From assembly GCA_963971405.1 (NCBI GenBank), contig OZ020489.1, forward strand, positions 29,662,290-29,726,289: 64,000 nucleotides of DNA, written 5' to 3'. Numbering within the stretch: position 1 is the stretch's first letter; every line of letters starts with the position of its first letter. The notes under the pieces are model-generated. The model made no database searches, was not told where the DNA came from, and was given only the letters and a program-made list of their open reading frames with translations. The stretch comes from Psococerastis gibbosa (taxonomy: Eukaryota; Arthropoda; Insecta; Psocodea; Psocidae). Positions 31,986-45,254 of the stretch are shown here, one piece after another. A program made the translations under genes and the position numbers.

Positions 31986-32333
31986 ACAATTTTGCTTTCC
32001 AATTTATACGTAGTACCTATAAAGAAAGCTTTGTGATGGTCGAAATTTTCGATTCCGAGATTTCAACGGATTTACACGTTTTGAGGTACCAGGAACCCAA
32101 AAAAGTGGTTTTTACGAAATGTCTGGCTGTCTGTATTTCTGTCTGTTCATCGATTTCCGGGCAAACTACTCGGTCGATTTTGATGAAATTTGGCATGTAG
32201 GTTTACAAAAATCATACCTCGGGACCATTTTTTTTTATTTGGGGCAAACTCAATTGGGGGGGGGGGGTTTATTCTAAAAAAAACTCCAAAAAAACAAAGC
32301 ATGTTCGAGTAAACTCGGACCGGTTCTCTTTAA
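31986..32333 (-). repeat. G-run repeat, copy C (inverted, internally deleted)
   Basis: Reverse complement of copies A and B: it ends with AAAGCATGTTCGAGTAAACT...CGGACCGGTTCT and contains CATCAAAATCGACCG reversed plus a run of 11 G near 32259. The middle of the element is missing, leaving about 350 bp. Confidence 0.7.
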
Positions 32334-32629
32334 CAGTAGTAGGTAACCATTGCAGAACCGCAGTTGTGGGCTCCATATTTGTAAAATTTTATTCTATTAA
32401 GGGCTCCTAAATGCATTTTCAATTAATTCTAATTTCAAAATCACATTTCACTATAATGAAAACACATAACCATGCAAGAGATATTTTCGACCAAACTATG
32501 ACATGGGAGGCGCAAAAAAAGGGTAAATGGAACCACCCATGCAATGTATAGTCTAAGAACCTTGCTAGAAGCAAGAGTGAGACAGACTCTCATACAGACA
32601 ATGGTACAGCCGATTTTTGATTATGCTGA

Positions 32630-32850
32630 TAAATAAATAATAAATATTGACTTTTTTTGTTCAATACTAAGCCAACCTAGCGGAGTTAGGGCTATAAAGC
32701 CCTCTCTTACACTCAACTAGGAAAGCTCGGGGCCGCCTGTTTTACATGCCCTCCGAAGCATGGCCAGAAAATTTAGCCAGTGTGGGACTCGACCCAACAA
32801 CCTTTCGGGTGAAAATCGGAGTCTGAACCACTAACCTACATGTCCTGACG
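32630..32850 (-). repeat. tRNA-derived SINE, reverse orientation
   Basis: Minus-strand copy with head, body and A-rich tail. The B-box region reads GGGTCGAGTCCCAC, one base off the usual GGTTCGAGTCC. The body CCCTAACTCCGCTAGGTTGG is intact. Confidence 0.8.
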
Positions 32851-33079
32851 TGGTGTGGTATTTGGTGTATTTTTAACTTAAGCTCTTAATTTTATTATAA
32901 ACTACAATTAAGAATGAACAAATGTATTTGTTATATTTTCTCTTTAAAAAAACGACTGCCGTATTACCTCATAATACAACGCGTAAGGCGGGCTAAAGGT
33001 TAAAGATTGAAGAAAATAACACGCACTGCTATGCCTTTTTTTAAGATATTACATACTAAAAACTCAACCTAGGCCTACC

Positions 33080-33490
33080 TATCATCCTCATACTCACACA
33101 CTTGTCCGATTGCCACAACTTTAACGCAAGAGCGTCAAACAAACGTTTTACTAGGCTTTGGAATTCCTTGCCAGAAGAAACTAGGACAGAGAATGCTTCG
33201 GGGAGATTTAGGACAGCCTACCATCAATTTCTGGGGAGTGATGTGTGAGAGTGAATTAATGAGTGCCTGATATATTGTATTATTGTTATTTTCTCGCATT
33301 TTCTTTCCTTATTTTTTGCAAAAAAAAAAGTAATGTATACTAATAGATAAATGCATGGCAGAGCTTGAATAGGCTAAGAACGGGGGTCACAAGATGCTGT
33401 GCGAACTTGTGTAGGTGGGGACTGGCGGAGGTCCCAACTTGCGAGTGCGGACAAGTACAGGACGACGACGATCGTCTCCCTAATGCTGAG
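33080..33490 (+). pseudogene. LINE ORF2 C-terminal remnants
   Basis: Two plus-strand pieces. 33090-33249 reads NKRFTRLWNSLPEETRTENA, then SGRFRTAYHQFLGSDV and a stop, the RLWNSLP end of many non-LTR ORF2 proteins. 33349-33480 reads LNRLRTGVTRCCANLCRWGL, then AEVPTCECG, the RLRTG...CxCG cysteine block of a second LINE type. Both are short and lack the polymerase. Confidence 0.65.
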
Positions 33491-33493
33491 GTC

Positions 33494-34097
33494 CTAAGGT
33501 GAATGGATACAGAAACGCAGTTGCTGCTGGCGGTCTAGAAACGGAAACTGACTCTGTACTTCGGCCATGTCAACGAAAAGTATCGCCTTCTGCATGTAAT
33601 AATCCAAGGGAAGATTGAAGAACATCCTGGTTAAAAAACCTGAGCAGCAATCTCCAAGGTCAATATTGCCATGATCTTTTATTTCTTCGATAGAAGAGGA
33701 ACCAAAAGGAGAAGAAGAAGAAGAGTGGAGATGCAAAACGTTGACAGTGGTGAAAAGTTCCGGAAAATGTTGCTAAATGTCTTTCAGTAGTAAAACATTA
33801 ATAAACAGTAGAGTGTGAACTGTTCTCCGTTGATGTATGAATAAGCAGTGACGACAATAATATAAATTAAATATTTAACAACAACGTTACTGTCAAAAAA
33901 CATGTTGCAATTACCTTATCTCGGGCTGACTGTTTTGCTTTAGATGATTTAGCTGCCTGTCCGTCAACTTTCCGACGGTCACCCTTTTTAACGACATCGT
34001 CGTCATCATCATCATTGCATTCTAAATCATCCTCCCAATCATCTGGCCGAGCTGATGAAGACGAGTTGCCCACAGGTTTCCCGTTATTTTTTGTCAT
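33494..34097 (-). CDS. Candidate two-exon gene with acidic N-terminus, product unknown
   Basis: On the minus strand an ATG at 34097 opens 61 codons rich in Ser, Asp and Lys (GNSSSSARPDDWEDDLEC, a run of six Asp, then KKGDRRKVDGQ) and ends at a GTAATT donor after 33915 in phase 0. A frame ending at the stop at 33494 could supply the next exon, for example from AAGGCGATACTTTTCG at about 33595 after a pyrimidine tract ending ACATGCAG. The reading PDDWEDDLEC looks protein-like, but I do not recognise the family and the join is only phase-compatible. The first exon is the better supported part. Confidence 0.33.
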
Positions 34098-36891
34098 TTT
34101 TCTACGCCCTAATTCTTTATTGCTGCATCAAATTTGTACACACACTTTTCACCACAATCAAAATAATAAAAATGAAATGAAAAACACCCGTATTTAAGCT
34201 TAGTTACAACAATAACAACGTATACCCGTTAAATTTTTGTTTTTTGGTAGAAAGTTGGTTCGATTAGTAAGGTGTCGCGGCATTTCTTTTATTTGTTTAC
34301 TTGGACCTAGCGAGTCCACGACTCCACCTAGGTGAAGATCAATATCCCCGCCTTGGACAGCTTCTGCGGCTGCGCCTTAGGCCTGCGGCATGGCTCCGAA
34401 TCGCAGCGACTTGAGACCCCCCCTCCCGTATCCAGCGGCCTGATCATCGCACAGCACAGCCTCTACCTACGCAACATTCATTCATCTTGACAGCCATTAA
34501 AGACCTTACGCAACGAATAACAGCAGCTGATCGTATTCCTCATAGCGGATGCGGCTAAAATGTAGGTTCATGTCTAGATCGAAAAATATGGTAGACTAGG
34601 CTATGTGTAATTAAAAATCATATTGTTGTTAAGAGCAAATCGGACATGCCAAAAAAAATGCATGAAACATTGTAGAGCTATTGAAAAAAAAATTTAGGTA
34701 CCAATCCGTGTTATAGAAGGGATGTGATATTTTTTAGCCTAAATAAATAAAAACTATATTATTTCATTCTGTCATAGGAAGCCAATTTGATTCGAAAATA
34801 GACCTAACAGATTATGTGTTATGCTAAACAATTATTATTAAACTCATTCATTATGGCAGCTATTCCACCGGCGATTTTACTTCATATTTGATTTTGTCCT
34901 TGACGTTTGTTTTGTTTTAAGGAGACTATTATGTAGATACATAACTTATCTATTATAAATTAAGTTATAATATAGTAGAGACTTATTAATGATGTCTCCT
35001 ACCATATTATAGCTTAATTTATAATAGTTAAGTTAATTATCTAAATAATAGTCCCCTTGAAACAGAACAAACATCAATGACAAAATTAAATATGAAGTAA
35101 AATCGCCCGTGGAATAGTCGCCGATAAAAACCCTTATTTGAGCGTTATTTTTAGCGTATTTCAAAAATTTGAATAGTGATTTAATTGCAGTAGACAAAAG
35201 ATAAAATCCGGGCATAGTATCCTTATTTAAGGAGCAATTGCTTGCCGAAAGTAGGAAACTAATTAACTAATCATGTAAAAGAAGTTTCTACACCTCCATA
35301 AAAAAAACTACAGAACGCAGGGAAACTGCAATTGGACTTTGATATCAGCTCTAGCGCTGGGTGATACGGACACACTGGATCCCCGAAGTGCTCACCGATG
35401 CCTCCCCATAGGGGTTGGCGCGCCACGCTGGCGACTGCTCCCCCATCCCTCCCTTGAGAACCATTCACCTCAGTTCCCCGCTCCAACGCGATTGTCACGC
35501 TTTTCATTTATTTCCTCGCACTATTCACTACGCCGTCGTAGCCAATCTGACACTTCATGCTTCAAATCAATTTAGTGGGGAGCATTGGCATTAAAATTTG
35601 ATTTTCATAAATAATCCCCTTTTGCAAACAGTATATATGCACCTATCACCGTACCTATGCAGACTGTTTAGGCTACGATGTTGGAAATTTCCTTGAAGGC
35701 TATAGGCCTACAACAAAATACGTGGCCAGTTTCATATCGAAAGTAGAAAACCCCGGTACTCGGATAGAGTACAAAATATTACTAAACAAGCTACCCAGGG
35801 TGTAATCTATTGTTTTTTGTTTCTTGAGGTAATGTACTAAATGGTGCATAATTTTACGCTTACATTTACAAATTTGAGCACATCCTATTGGGAAAGGCCA
35901 CTAAATTAACGAAACTTTGTTTGAATAATGAATACATGCGGCTTCATTTAACATGACGGCTGTGCAAATGCGCATTTAATAGCCGTTTCTCCTTTATTGT
36001 ATGGCTGTATGCACTTGAAAGTACTTTAATTTAGTATATAGTGCTACTAAAAACTAAACAACAACCTCTAATTTTACTTTCCAAAGAAAGGTTGGGCACA
36101 AGCCTACTATGATACTACTACGTACCTCTTGGTACCGGATAGACATGTACTCTTTGTTTATTCCAGCCCGAGCTTATACTACTATTGATTGCAAATAGTT
36201 GACAACCTCTGAAAAGTTTACCTTCAACGAGGTATTTTGCTACTTAAAAAGTTGTTGATAGTATCGATCACAATCACAGTAAAGTTAATTTATAATACAT
36301 GACTCAAATTATGTTACTTACCACAAAAGACATTAAAGGACGAAGTTCTCAGTCAATGCCCCCATATTTTACTTTGCCAACTAAATTTTATAATTATATT
36401 TATAATTACAAATTATTTAAATAATTTTGAAATAAATTACAAGTGGAATCCATATTGTTTATTTGTAAGCTCTTTTTCTATCTATTGACACGTTTAATAC
36501 ATGACAGTTTTTCTAAAAATAATTCCGCCAAAATTTAAGACCAGAATATTTTTCTTTGAGTATTTTAAAATGTATATAATTTTTATAATTTTATTTGTGA
36601 TTCCAAATGATGAATCAGCGATACTGCCCAGCTCACTCCGATTCTAATAATTCTCATATTTCTTCTTTTTATTGTATGTTAAAGAAGTCAGTTGGAAACA
36701 ATATGGCCGAATGTCGGTGGAAGACGCATTTAAGTTTTAACCAATTTTATTTATTTTAAATATATAGGAGAACTTATGTAAACCTTCGTGTTATATACAT
36801 GAATGCTAAAAATTTGAATTTGTTATAATCGATTTTGTGTGTAATCGCGTGGGGTAATTGATTTTGTGAGTGCAAGGGTCGATTTTGAATA
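34098..36891. other. Region upstream of the PP2C gene, one MITE, no gene recognised
   Basis: A locally GC-richer stretch at 34300-34480 lies upstream of the minus-strand candidate at 34097 and could be its promoter. Apart from the MITE at 34855-35122 I see no conserved frame. Overlapping frames at 35271-35575 on both strands are uninformative. The PP2C promoter should lie just before 36892. Confidence 0.35.
34855..35122. mobile_element. PIF/Harbinger-like MITE
   Basis: The ends are GGCAGCTATTCCACC and GGTGGAATAGTCGCC (with one inserted C inside the right arm). The arms GGCGATTTTACTTCATATTT, GTTTGTTTTGTTTTAAGGAG and GACTATTATGTAGATAC pair across an AT-rich centre. It is closest to the copy at 41737-41992. 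The flanks no longer show an exact 3-bp duplication. Confidence 0.75.
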
Positions 36892-39800
36892 ATGGGGCAA
36901 ACGCTGTCGGAACCAATAACTACGAAAGACTCTGCTTCGTGTGAAAACAATGATCTAATGGTGGGTTCTTCACGCATGCAAGGATGGCGAGTAACCATGG
37001 AAGATGCTCATACGCACATATTGTCTTTACCAGATGACCCAGGGACATCCTTCTTCGGCGTTTATGATGGACATGGAGGTTAGCTATGATTTTTAAAATT
37101 GCTGAGTGCAATTGCCCATAAACTTACCGCCTAGGTTTTGTAGCTCTGCTGTCTTCAGATGTTTGCACAATAAAATAACACCATTTAGAATGCAACACTT
37201 ATATTAGTGATTTGTTATAATTATAGATGGATGGATTAGGGGCTAGCCAACATGCATTTCAATAACTAATTCATTTTATGAAAGATTGTGAGTGTTTCAG
37301 CATACGTTTAAGGGGTAAGAATTAATTGAAGGCAAAACTTTAGAATATATAAGCATTCAAGCAATTGTACTCGCGCCTGCTTGTTTGAACATGTCTTAAG
37401 TTTTAACTTGTATTTTGCCCGGCGGTAAAGCTACCTTTATCGGCTTAATCTCACTTTAAACAGCTGATTGAACTTAAAGAAGCATAAATATAGCGAATGT
37501 CTGACCCGGTCCCCATGTATGTAGGAATTACGTAATATTTAAATGTGTAATGGTTGATTTCAATCGTTACCTTTAGTGAATAGTGCTTAATTAAACGGTC
37601 ATTTTCCTTTGTTGAAAGCTAATAATTATAATGGTAATATAATCTCCCTTAGATAATTTCGGACGTCTCATAGCCATCTATCGACGCTGATGTCTCAATA
37701 CATACAGTGCCGTCAATTTGCCATCACCCCTCCTCCCCGCTCCCATCTTGTCAGAATAAATTTTCAAGTGTACCTACATCATACCTAAGCATTTAATTTT
37801 ATGACAATGTTCAGTTAATGCAACCAAATTTGACGATTTTACATCTTAGTTGCCAAATTACGCTCATATATTATAAACAAAGCTAGATCGAACAATTGTT
37901 CTAATCTTAGACCATACAATACTGTTAGCCATGTTAGAATTTCCGAGGGACCAACATAAAATGACGTCACACACTGGCAAAAGCAGCTGCTTTTAGAGGC
38001 GGGAACCTATTATTTTCAAGTTTTGTTTAGTTAATTAATTAATTGAAGTGAGAGAACATTTTTTAACTTTGGTAAAACGTATTTAATATTCAATTAGAAA
38101 CTTAACGATCAGTCCGTTAGTAAAAAAAATAACTAACAACATAACCTGGTTAAAAAATAATACGATTGTTCTTCAGGAGGGAAAATCGCGGAATATGTCG
38201 GAAAGCATTTGCATAAATACATAGTCAAGACTGTGGCATATGCTGAAGGTCGAATTGAGGAGGGATTGCGGGAAGCCTTTCTTGACATCGATCAAGCAAT
38301 GATGGAGGATGAAGCTTTGAGAGAAGAACTATCAGGGACGACCGCCGTGACTGCACTGCTCAAAAATAACAATTTATTCGTGGTAAGTTAAATAGCGCGG
38401 CTCTATATCTGACCCCTGAAGCAAGTAGGCGACAGCTCTGGGTTCTTTAACTCTGATGGTAGCATATTTTAGAGTTTGGCTCCAATGTATATAAGAAGTC
38501 CCGAAAGAAAATAAGCCACAAAAAACTGCCAACTTACTTCCCCCCCCCCCCCCCCCCCGAAATTTGAGGGGAAAACGAGGGTAGACAATCCCGAATTTAA
38601 CTAAACTGCTGTAGTCTTTAAAAAAAATAGTTATTTTTAATTAAATTTAGTAAAATAGTTTAATATGGCGTTGCCGCAAAGTGATCGCATTCGTAAAGAA
38701 AGAGAAACTGAAACAATGTGTTATATTTTGGTGTGCAGGCAAACGTTGGGGATTCTCGAATAATCGCCAGTGTGAATGGCGAGGTGGACGTTCTTTCTCT
38801 TGACCACAAGCCCGGCAACGACGTGGAGAGGGAGCGTATTACGGCAGCTGGTGGTTGGGTTGAGGGAAATCGGGTAAATGGCAACCTCGCCCTGTCCAGA
38901 GCATTCGGTGATTTTATATTCAAGAAGAATGAGAAGAAAATTCCTGAAGAGCAAATGGTAACAGGTAAGCAATTATATTTATCGAAGTGGTGTATTCTAG
39001 TTTGGTAAATTAAATTATAAAACCGTTTTGCTCCATGGCTAGCCATGTTCAGTTGCCCTTCTCCCCTTATAGGTGCAAAAATGATTTAATAATATTGTAA
39101 TTATATAGAATTATTCTGAAAAGTTCCATTTAATCACTTTATTGATTTCCCTTTCACTATTACCTTAATTTTTTAACACAAAAAACCTTCTGTGCGTCCT
39201 ATTTTAGTGTTTCAGTACAATGCCCAAAACCAGCCAACATTACAATACCGGGTTGTGGCCCTTGCCCCCACAGTGAGCTTCCGGTCGGTTGTGCGTAGTC
39301 TACATATTATATTCATTCAGGCGCTAAATATGAAATAAAATAATAAAACATTGAATTGAAAAGATTCAAGACTTATTGTAATAATTCCTTAATGAAGCAG
39401 TAGAATCCGGCCTTGAAATGCATTGTAATTATAATATAGACCTTAGTTTTAATTAAAAAGGTTCATGTAGTAGATTAGGTACCTCTACAACAATGATGGA
39501 TAATTCATTGTATCCACCTTCCTAAGCCCAGCTATCTCACGCCCTGTGCACCATCCCTGTGCTTTCGTCAGCTGAAATCATTGTCAAATTTTATGTAGCC
39601 TAAGTAGACATTACCTTATGGATATTGTTATTTCAGCGTATCCTGATATTGAAACCCGCCGAATAACTGAAGATTGGGAGTTTCTAGTTGTGGCATGTGA
39701 TGGCATCTGGGATGTCATGACAAATGAGGTTAGTATACAGACAAATTAAGTCAGTTTTATACACTTGATTTTGATAATTGATAATTATTTGGTTCAAAAA

Positions 39801-40206
39801 TTAATAAATTATGATGGTGAAAAACTGTGAGTGAGAGATTTAACTGAATGTCTCTTGGATTCTTCGATAATTTATTAATAACGAATTAAACGGTTATTAC
39901 GTATTTTATTTATTTTTGTCATGTTTTTACCTTGCTATTTTCTTTTAGTTAGTTTAGGTTTAAAAACGACTTATTGAATGGATTTGTATTTTGCAGGAAG
40001 TCTGTACATTTGTTCGGAGTCGAATCGGCAACGGAATGAAACCTTCGGATATCTGCGAAGACTTGATGAATAGCTGTTTAGCGCCTGACTGCCAAATGGG
40101 TGGGCTTGGTTGCGATAATATGACAGTCGTCATTGTCGCGTTCTTGCATGGGAAACCCTACAGCCACCTTTGTGCCAAATGTGCCATGCCGGCGTCGGTG
40201 GACTAG
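36892..40206 (+). CDS. PP2C-type (PPM) metal-dependent Ser/Thr phosphatase, PPM1A/PPM1G-like
   Basis: Five exons join in phase: 36892-37078, 38177-38382, 38739-38964, 39637-39728 and 39997-40206, giving 306 residues. All PPM motifs are present in order: [13 protein letters not shown] (E37, D38), [10 protein letters not shown] (D59, G60, H61), [37 protein letters not shown] (D228) and [11 protein letters not shown] (D277). The metal-binding acidic residues are intact, so the enzyme should be active. The N-terminus MGQTLSEP is a typical N-myristoylation site, as in the short PPM1A-like phosphatases of invertebrates. Compared with PPM1A the C-terminal helical extension is missing; the protein ends soon after the last motif. 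All introns are GT-AG. A run of about 20 C lies in intron 2. AATAAA at 41039 is a possible poly(A) signal. Confidence 0.94.
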
Positions 40207-41736
40207 CAAATACCTTGGTTTCATGTCCGCACTCCTTCCCCCACCTGAAACTGTTGTCAAATGCCCAAGATTTGCTGCCTTTGGATCCCATAATCTGTTT
40301 TTTTTTTTTTTTTAATTTAACACAAATTTGTGGCAGCTAATGTCTGTACTAGTGTTTTTTTAAATATATATCCGAGTACTTATAGGCTTTGTCCTAACAA
40401 AGTGTTGTAGGTTAAGCTTGCAAGCTAAGATTGTGCTGAGAAATCAGCTACAATAGGAGGAGTTTCTGATTTCATAACTATCAAAACTAACGATAACAGC
40501 CAATGGAGCTCTCTAGCTATATTATAATCCAGTCGTAACCCTATACACATGAACGTTTCTTGTTCAGTAGGACAAAGTTTTTCTCATGTTTAACGGGTAT
40601 TCTTGTAAACAAACTTTGGCGCCATCATTCCCCTCCGAGCGAGCCTTGTTAGGAGTACCTACTCGTAAAGAAATTAGTTTTTTTGTTTCTCGGTAAATCA
40701 TTGCATACCGTATACCTTGGGTGTTATAGATCTACGTTTAGATTTTTACCACTATGCGAATTTGGTAGTGCATTTTGAAAGCATGCACCAATTCAAAGGA
40801 ATATTCATAAATGGGAGCACACATTGGGTTTAAAATTTGAAATGGGCTGCCCAAACCTTATAGTGCCCGCCAGGAGAAAATGCCTTTCGGTTGTGCCAAC
40901 CCTAGCCGCAGCCTTTGCATTCAGTGACGAGGAAGAAGGGAACTATAGCCAGGAGCATTTACTCCTGGCGGACACCATTAACTTATTATTATCGAAGTAA
41001 TCCTTACAAGTACAATATACCAGATCTTTGGGCATTTGAATAAAATTAGCCATGTGAAAATATACTACGTATATAATACTGAATGTTAGTTGCCTAGTTA
41101 CGGTAACCGTGCGTTAAGGAAGACCGATTAATTTCGGTAACAATGCCATATTTACTGGTCAGTCAGTTATTCGCGAGAGCTCTCCAGTGAGCTATGCCCA
41201 AATATTATCACAGAGAACAGAATGCAAAACTTGGAGCTCAGCAAAGGCTCAGTAGTCAATGACCTCGTTTGTAAACAATGTAATTTAAACCATGAGAGCA
41301 AAATTTATTATTAGCCATTTCTATGCACCCGCTAGCTATATAACGAATTTTGATGGGCATTTTTGTGGAGAACAAAGATAGGATTTTGAAAATTAGAAAG
41401 ATTAAATAAAATTTGAATTGATTATACAGGATGATTGAATTGTCATTTCCATAATATAATATTTCCATCCTATCTTTGAAGTTTGAACTTATGAGAGATG
41501 TTGAAAATCTGATAAGTTGGAAAAGTTGAGAATCGTCTTCTAAACATGTTAAGTTTTTTTAATTTTAGTTTATTGTGAGTAACAGATTTCCCATACATTT
41601 TCTTAAATTAGCTTTAATGCTTGTGTCCACATTTTGCGATACGAAGCCACTATTCATTGGGTATAAAACAATTTTTAGCTCCTTATCGGTTGGTACCTTT
41701 TTCCGTTACTTTGTTTATGAAAACTTATGGATCTAA
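40207..41736. other. PP2C 3' UTR and intergenic region
   Basis: It includes a T run at 40298-40313 and AATAAA at 41039-41044. No coding frame or repeat family is recognised. Confidence 0.4.
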
Positions 41737-41992
41737 GGCGGCGATTTTACTTCATATTTAATTTTTTCATTGACGTTTGTTTTGTTTTAAGGAGACTAGT
41801 ATGTAGATACTTAACTTATCTATTATAAATTAATTTATAATATAGTAGAGACTTATTAATGATGTCTGCTACTATATTATAACTTAATTTATAATAGATA
41901 AGTTAAGTATCTACATAATAGTCTCCTTATAACAAAACAAACGTCAATGACAAAATCAAATTTTAAGTAAAATCGCCGGTGGAATAACTGCC
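41737..41992. mobile_element. PIF/Harbinger-like MITE with TAA duplication
   Basis: TAA flanks both ends (41734-41736 and 41993-41995). The left end has lost most of its TATTCCACC block (GGCGGCGATTTTACTTCATA). The right end is intact (CGCCGGTGGAATAACTGCC). The arms pair over about 110 bp. Confidence 0.8.
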
Positions 41993-42117
41993 TAACATTT
42001 TAGGCATGCTAAGGTAATCCCATAAAAATATCATTGTTTACATCATTTCAGTACTCAGCTAGAAAAATTTCAACATACCTCAACATTTCTAATTCTTATG
42101 GAAATCACATTTTAATC

Positions 42118-42396
42118 TCTTCCAATATATCACTACTCCAGAAGAAAAAAGACACAACTCTAAATCCATTAATTTACAAAAATTGAAGTTATAGTTTTTT
42201 ATTATAATGAATTGGGCTACCTGACGGTTCCCGCCAAATAGAAAACGACACAACTTCCCTCGCGCGAAAACTATACAAACTACATTAACACAACATAGAT
42301 TTTTTTTTAAATATTTTAGCGTTATTAAGTCGAAATCGACCATTTTTTAGTTGTGTCCTTTTTCTTCCGAAGTAGCGATATTTTGGATCAATTTAG
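42118..42396. mobile_element. Probable foldback MITE
   Basis: The stretch CCAATATATCACTACTCCAG...AAGACACAACTCTAAA (left) is the imperfect complement of TTTAGTTGTGTCCTTTTTCT...AGTAGCGATATTTTGG (right), about 45 bp each. The interior has no recognisable protein; frames crossing the right arm are incidental. Confidence 0.45.
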
Positions 42397-43027
42397 TCAC
42401 CGTTATGCATTTTCCTCAAAAACTGTCCTGATGCCCGATATTAATACCGCAGATCTCATAGCATTTATTATAAGAAAAGAATTTCCATTGCAATTATTCT
42501 CGGGTATTTGTGATACGATACGTTTCAACTACACCAGCTATGTTTCCGGAAATTGTCGGTCATTCCTTAGCGGCAACTGTTTTATTGCAGTCTTGATATT
42601 TAAATCGACGACTGTTTTTAGTACAACTCCTTTTTAAATATTGTGAAAAAAATATATTTTGTAATAACTTACTGTTTGACATTAATAGTTGTATTTGTAG
42701 CGTTATTTTTACTTCTAAGTAGGTAGGTACTATTGTAGACTATGAATTTTTGTTTTAGATTTATTCGTATAGGACATGTCCGGTTGCATTAGGCTATTTT
42801 GGATAGACTTGTTCACACCACATGAAATTAGAATACTGTGCATTAAAATTGAAGCCTTTAATTCATATTGTACATATTCGGGCAATTAGTGTGTATTTTT
42901 AATTTTGTGGGTTTTCCCTTGGCCAGGATTCCGGAAATACAAAATCCCGAGTCAATGAATTCAAGTTTCATTCAATTCCAATCTCAGTCCCATCTTTTTT
43001 AAGAGAGCTGGCTGTTTGTAAGCCCTG

Positions 43028-43340
43028 TATCACCCTCAAAATAGGTTGGTTTATATTTATTATTTAATTTAATGCTTAAGTTAAAACGATTTGGTCTGTT
43101 CAATTAGTAGAGGTCTATTTCCTACATAGTAATACGAGGAATTCCTTAGTTTTGGTGCAGGGGTTTTTCCGTAAAACTGATAGGGGACTGAAATTATCAA
43201 ATTTTCCAAAAATTGATAACAAAAATTAAAAACACCTTATAATACGGCGTATCTTCTACCAAATTAATGCACTAAATCTTTGTAACTTAAGTATTAACTT
43301 AAATAAAAAAAATATTAACCAATATATTTTGGGGTGATCC
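43028..43340. mobile_element. Foldback MITE (GGATCACCC-type ends)
   Basis: The left end ATCACCCTCAAAATAGGTTG...GGTTTATATTTATTATTTAA and the right end ending ACCAATATATTTTGGGGTGAT are imperfect complements. The right half of a second copy lies at 59485-59712 (ATAAACCAACCCATCTTAGG, GTGATCC). Confidence 0.55.
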
Positions 43341-43454
43341 AGGGGTGGCCAATGTGAATGATAAGCTTCCTCTTAATACTAAATGTAATAAGGGTATCCA
43401 CAGAACGTTCACGACGACGAACTTTCAATCGAGGTTTTCTTTAAAAGTAAAATA

Positions 43455-43658
43455 TCCACTTTTTGTTCTATTACTAATAAGCCAGTCTAACGGAGTTAGG
43501 GTTATAAAGCCTTCTCTTGCACTCAACTAGGAAGACCCGGGACCGCCTGCTTTACGTGCCCTCCGAAGCATGGCCAGAAAATGTAGCAATTGTGGGACTC
43601 AAACCAACAACCTTTCGGGTGAAAGTCGTAGTCTGTACCACTACTCTACATGCCAGAC
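43455..43658 (-). repeat. tRNA-derived SINE, reverse orientation
   Basis: Full-length minus-strand copy with the A-box region (ATGTAGAGTAGTGGTACAG) and a B-box region GGTTTGAGTCCCAC with one C-to-T change. Confidence 0.8.
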
Positions 43659-44586
43659 TTTCGCCTAATTACTTAGCAGCAGCTCTTATTAATTTTTAGT
43701 TCGTAGAATTGCTTCGATGGATGACAATGGCCTGCTTTAGAATAAACTAAATAATTATGACTTCCGAGCACAACTTTCCGAGCATTATAACACTCCGCAG
43801 AAGTGAGAGGTAAAGGTAGGCAGGAATTTATAGGATTTTAAATGTAAATAGGCCTACTGTGCCTATTGCCAATAAAGTAAAATCGCGGTGATACAATAAC
43901 ATTCTACTTTATACGGGCTCTGCTCAACAATTTAAATTAAAACAGATTATCAATAGGAATGTTTGGTTTACTTACTGTATATCAAATAGCTAGTCATAAT
44001 TTAACCCCAATTTGATGGGTATAAACGTATCCCTCCAAATTAAGCAAGTTGGCGCAAACATGTCAATTGATATTCTTTTTTTGGTTAGCTTTGGTACACA
44101 CGAACCATTTGACAACCGAAAATTTCTGAAGCTGACTTCACGAAATTGCTTGGTTTTCCCCTAGATACGCCAGCTCATAAAAATCTTCTGAAGTGGATTC
44201 TAGGTTTGCACCAACCATTCACCATGCTCTATTCCTACAATGAAAAAAAACGTCGGCAACTCGGGCGTATCGAATCGTCTGTGTGTACCGGGCCTACAAC
44301 TGGTTGAATATATACATTATGCGGTTACAACCATTGACCATATTAGCCTATCTTGTTCTACGCTAATTTAGCCATGGGATCACAAATAGTGTAGCAGGTC
44401 GCCGAATTTGATTTCACGTGCTAGTTGAGTTACTTTGATGATGTAGCAAAGAGTACTCCCGTTCTCCCAAAGACAATTTCTGAGCGAGGTTCTGACCATC
44501 CTTCCCAAAATTATACCCATGCTACCTACTTCATACACAATATCATAGGGCATTCATAATTTTTGGTGGATTTTGCAATTATTTAA

Positions 44587-44775
44587 TGAACTTGATAAAG
44601 CAGTCGAATCCGGAATGATAGGCTGTGGTCGTTCTGAAAGCTACTCAGTTGCTGCCTACGCAGTTCCAATGAAGATTCGACGGCAGATGTTGACGAAACG
44701 TTTGGAAGCACGCTTTCAGAACGACCACGGTCTATCATGCTGGATTCTACTGCTTCATGTAACTCCGGCCGTGAA
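44587..44775. mobile_element. GAATCCGG foldback family copy
   Basis: Left arm AAAGCAGTCGAATCCGG...ATGATAGGCTGTGGTCGTTC; right arm GAACGACCACGGTCTATCAT...GGATTCTACTGCTTCATG. The middle contains CAGATGTTGACGAAACGTTT. It is followed by the CCGGCCGTGAAA block seen after other copies. Confidence 0.75.
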
Positions 44776-45254
44776 ACCCTTTGTAATTATATTTAATGAA
44801 CTTAACGTTTGGTTCCTGTGACCAGGTTTCATGGGCTTGCTGTTGAGGTCAGCTATTAAAATAAGCTATGGTAGGTGTGATCGCTTTAGTTTGTAGACCA
44901 AGCTGTAACTACAATATATCTAGTTAACCAAATCCTAGCCTTTTTCTGCCAAAGTCAGGAACTGGTGTACCATTCGTTTTGTTTAGTAATGTTTTTTTAT
45001 AGTACACAAATCGGTGCTAGCCATGAGAACGAGAATTGGAATTACACTGGCTATTCAGCTGAGACGCAATACATTGACACATAAAATATGGCACCTATTT
45101 GATCACAGGCTAAGTGAAGTGAAACGTAATTTAATTAGTAAAACATGTGATATAAATAGGCTGCCCATTTCAATCCTGGCTTCCGGGACTTGCGTTACTT
45201 AGTGGTCTGTCTCAAAACTGAGCAGGGACTAAATTGCCGTTTTCTGCAGCAATA

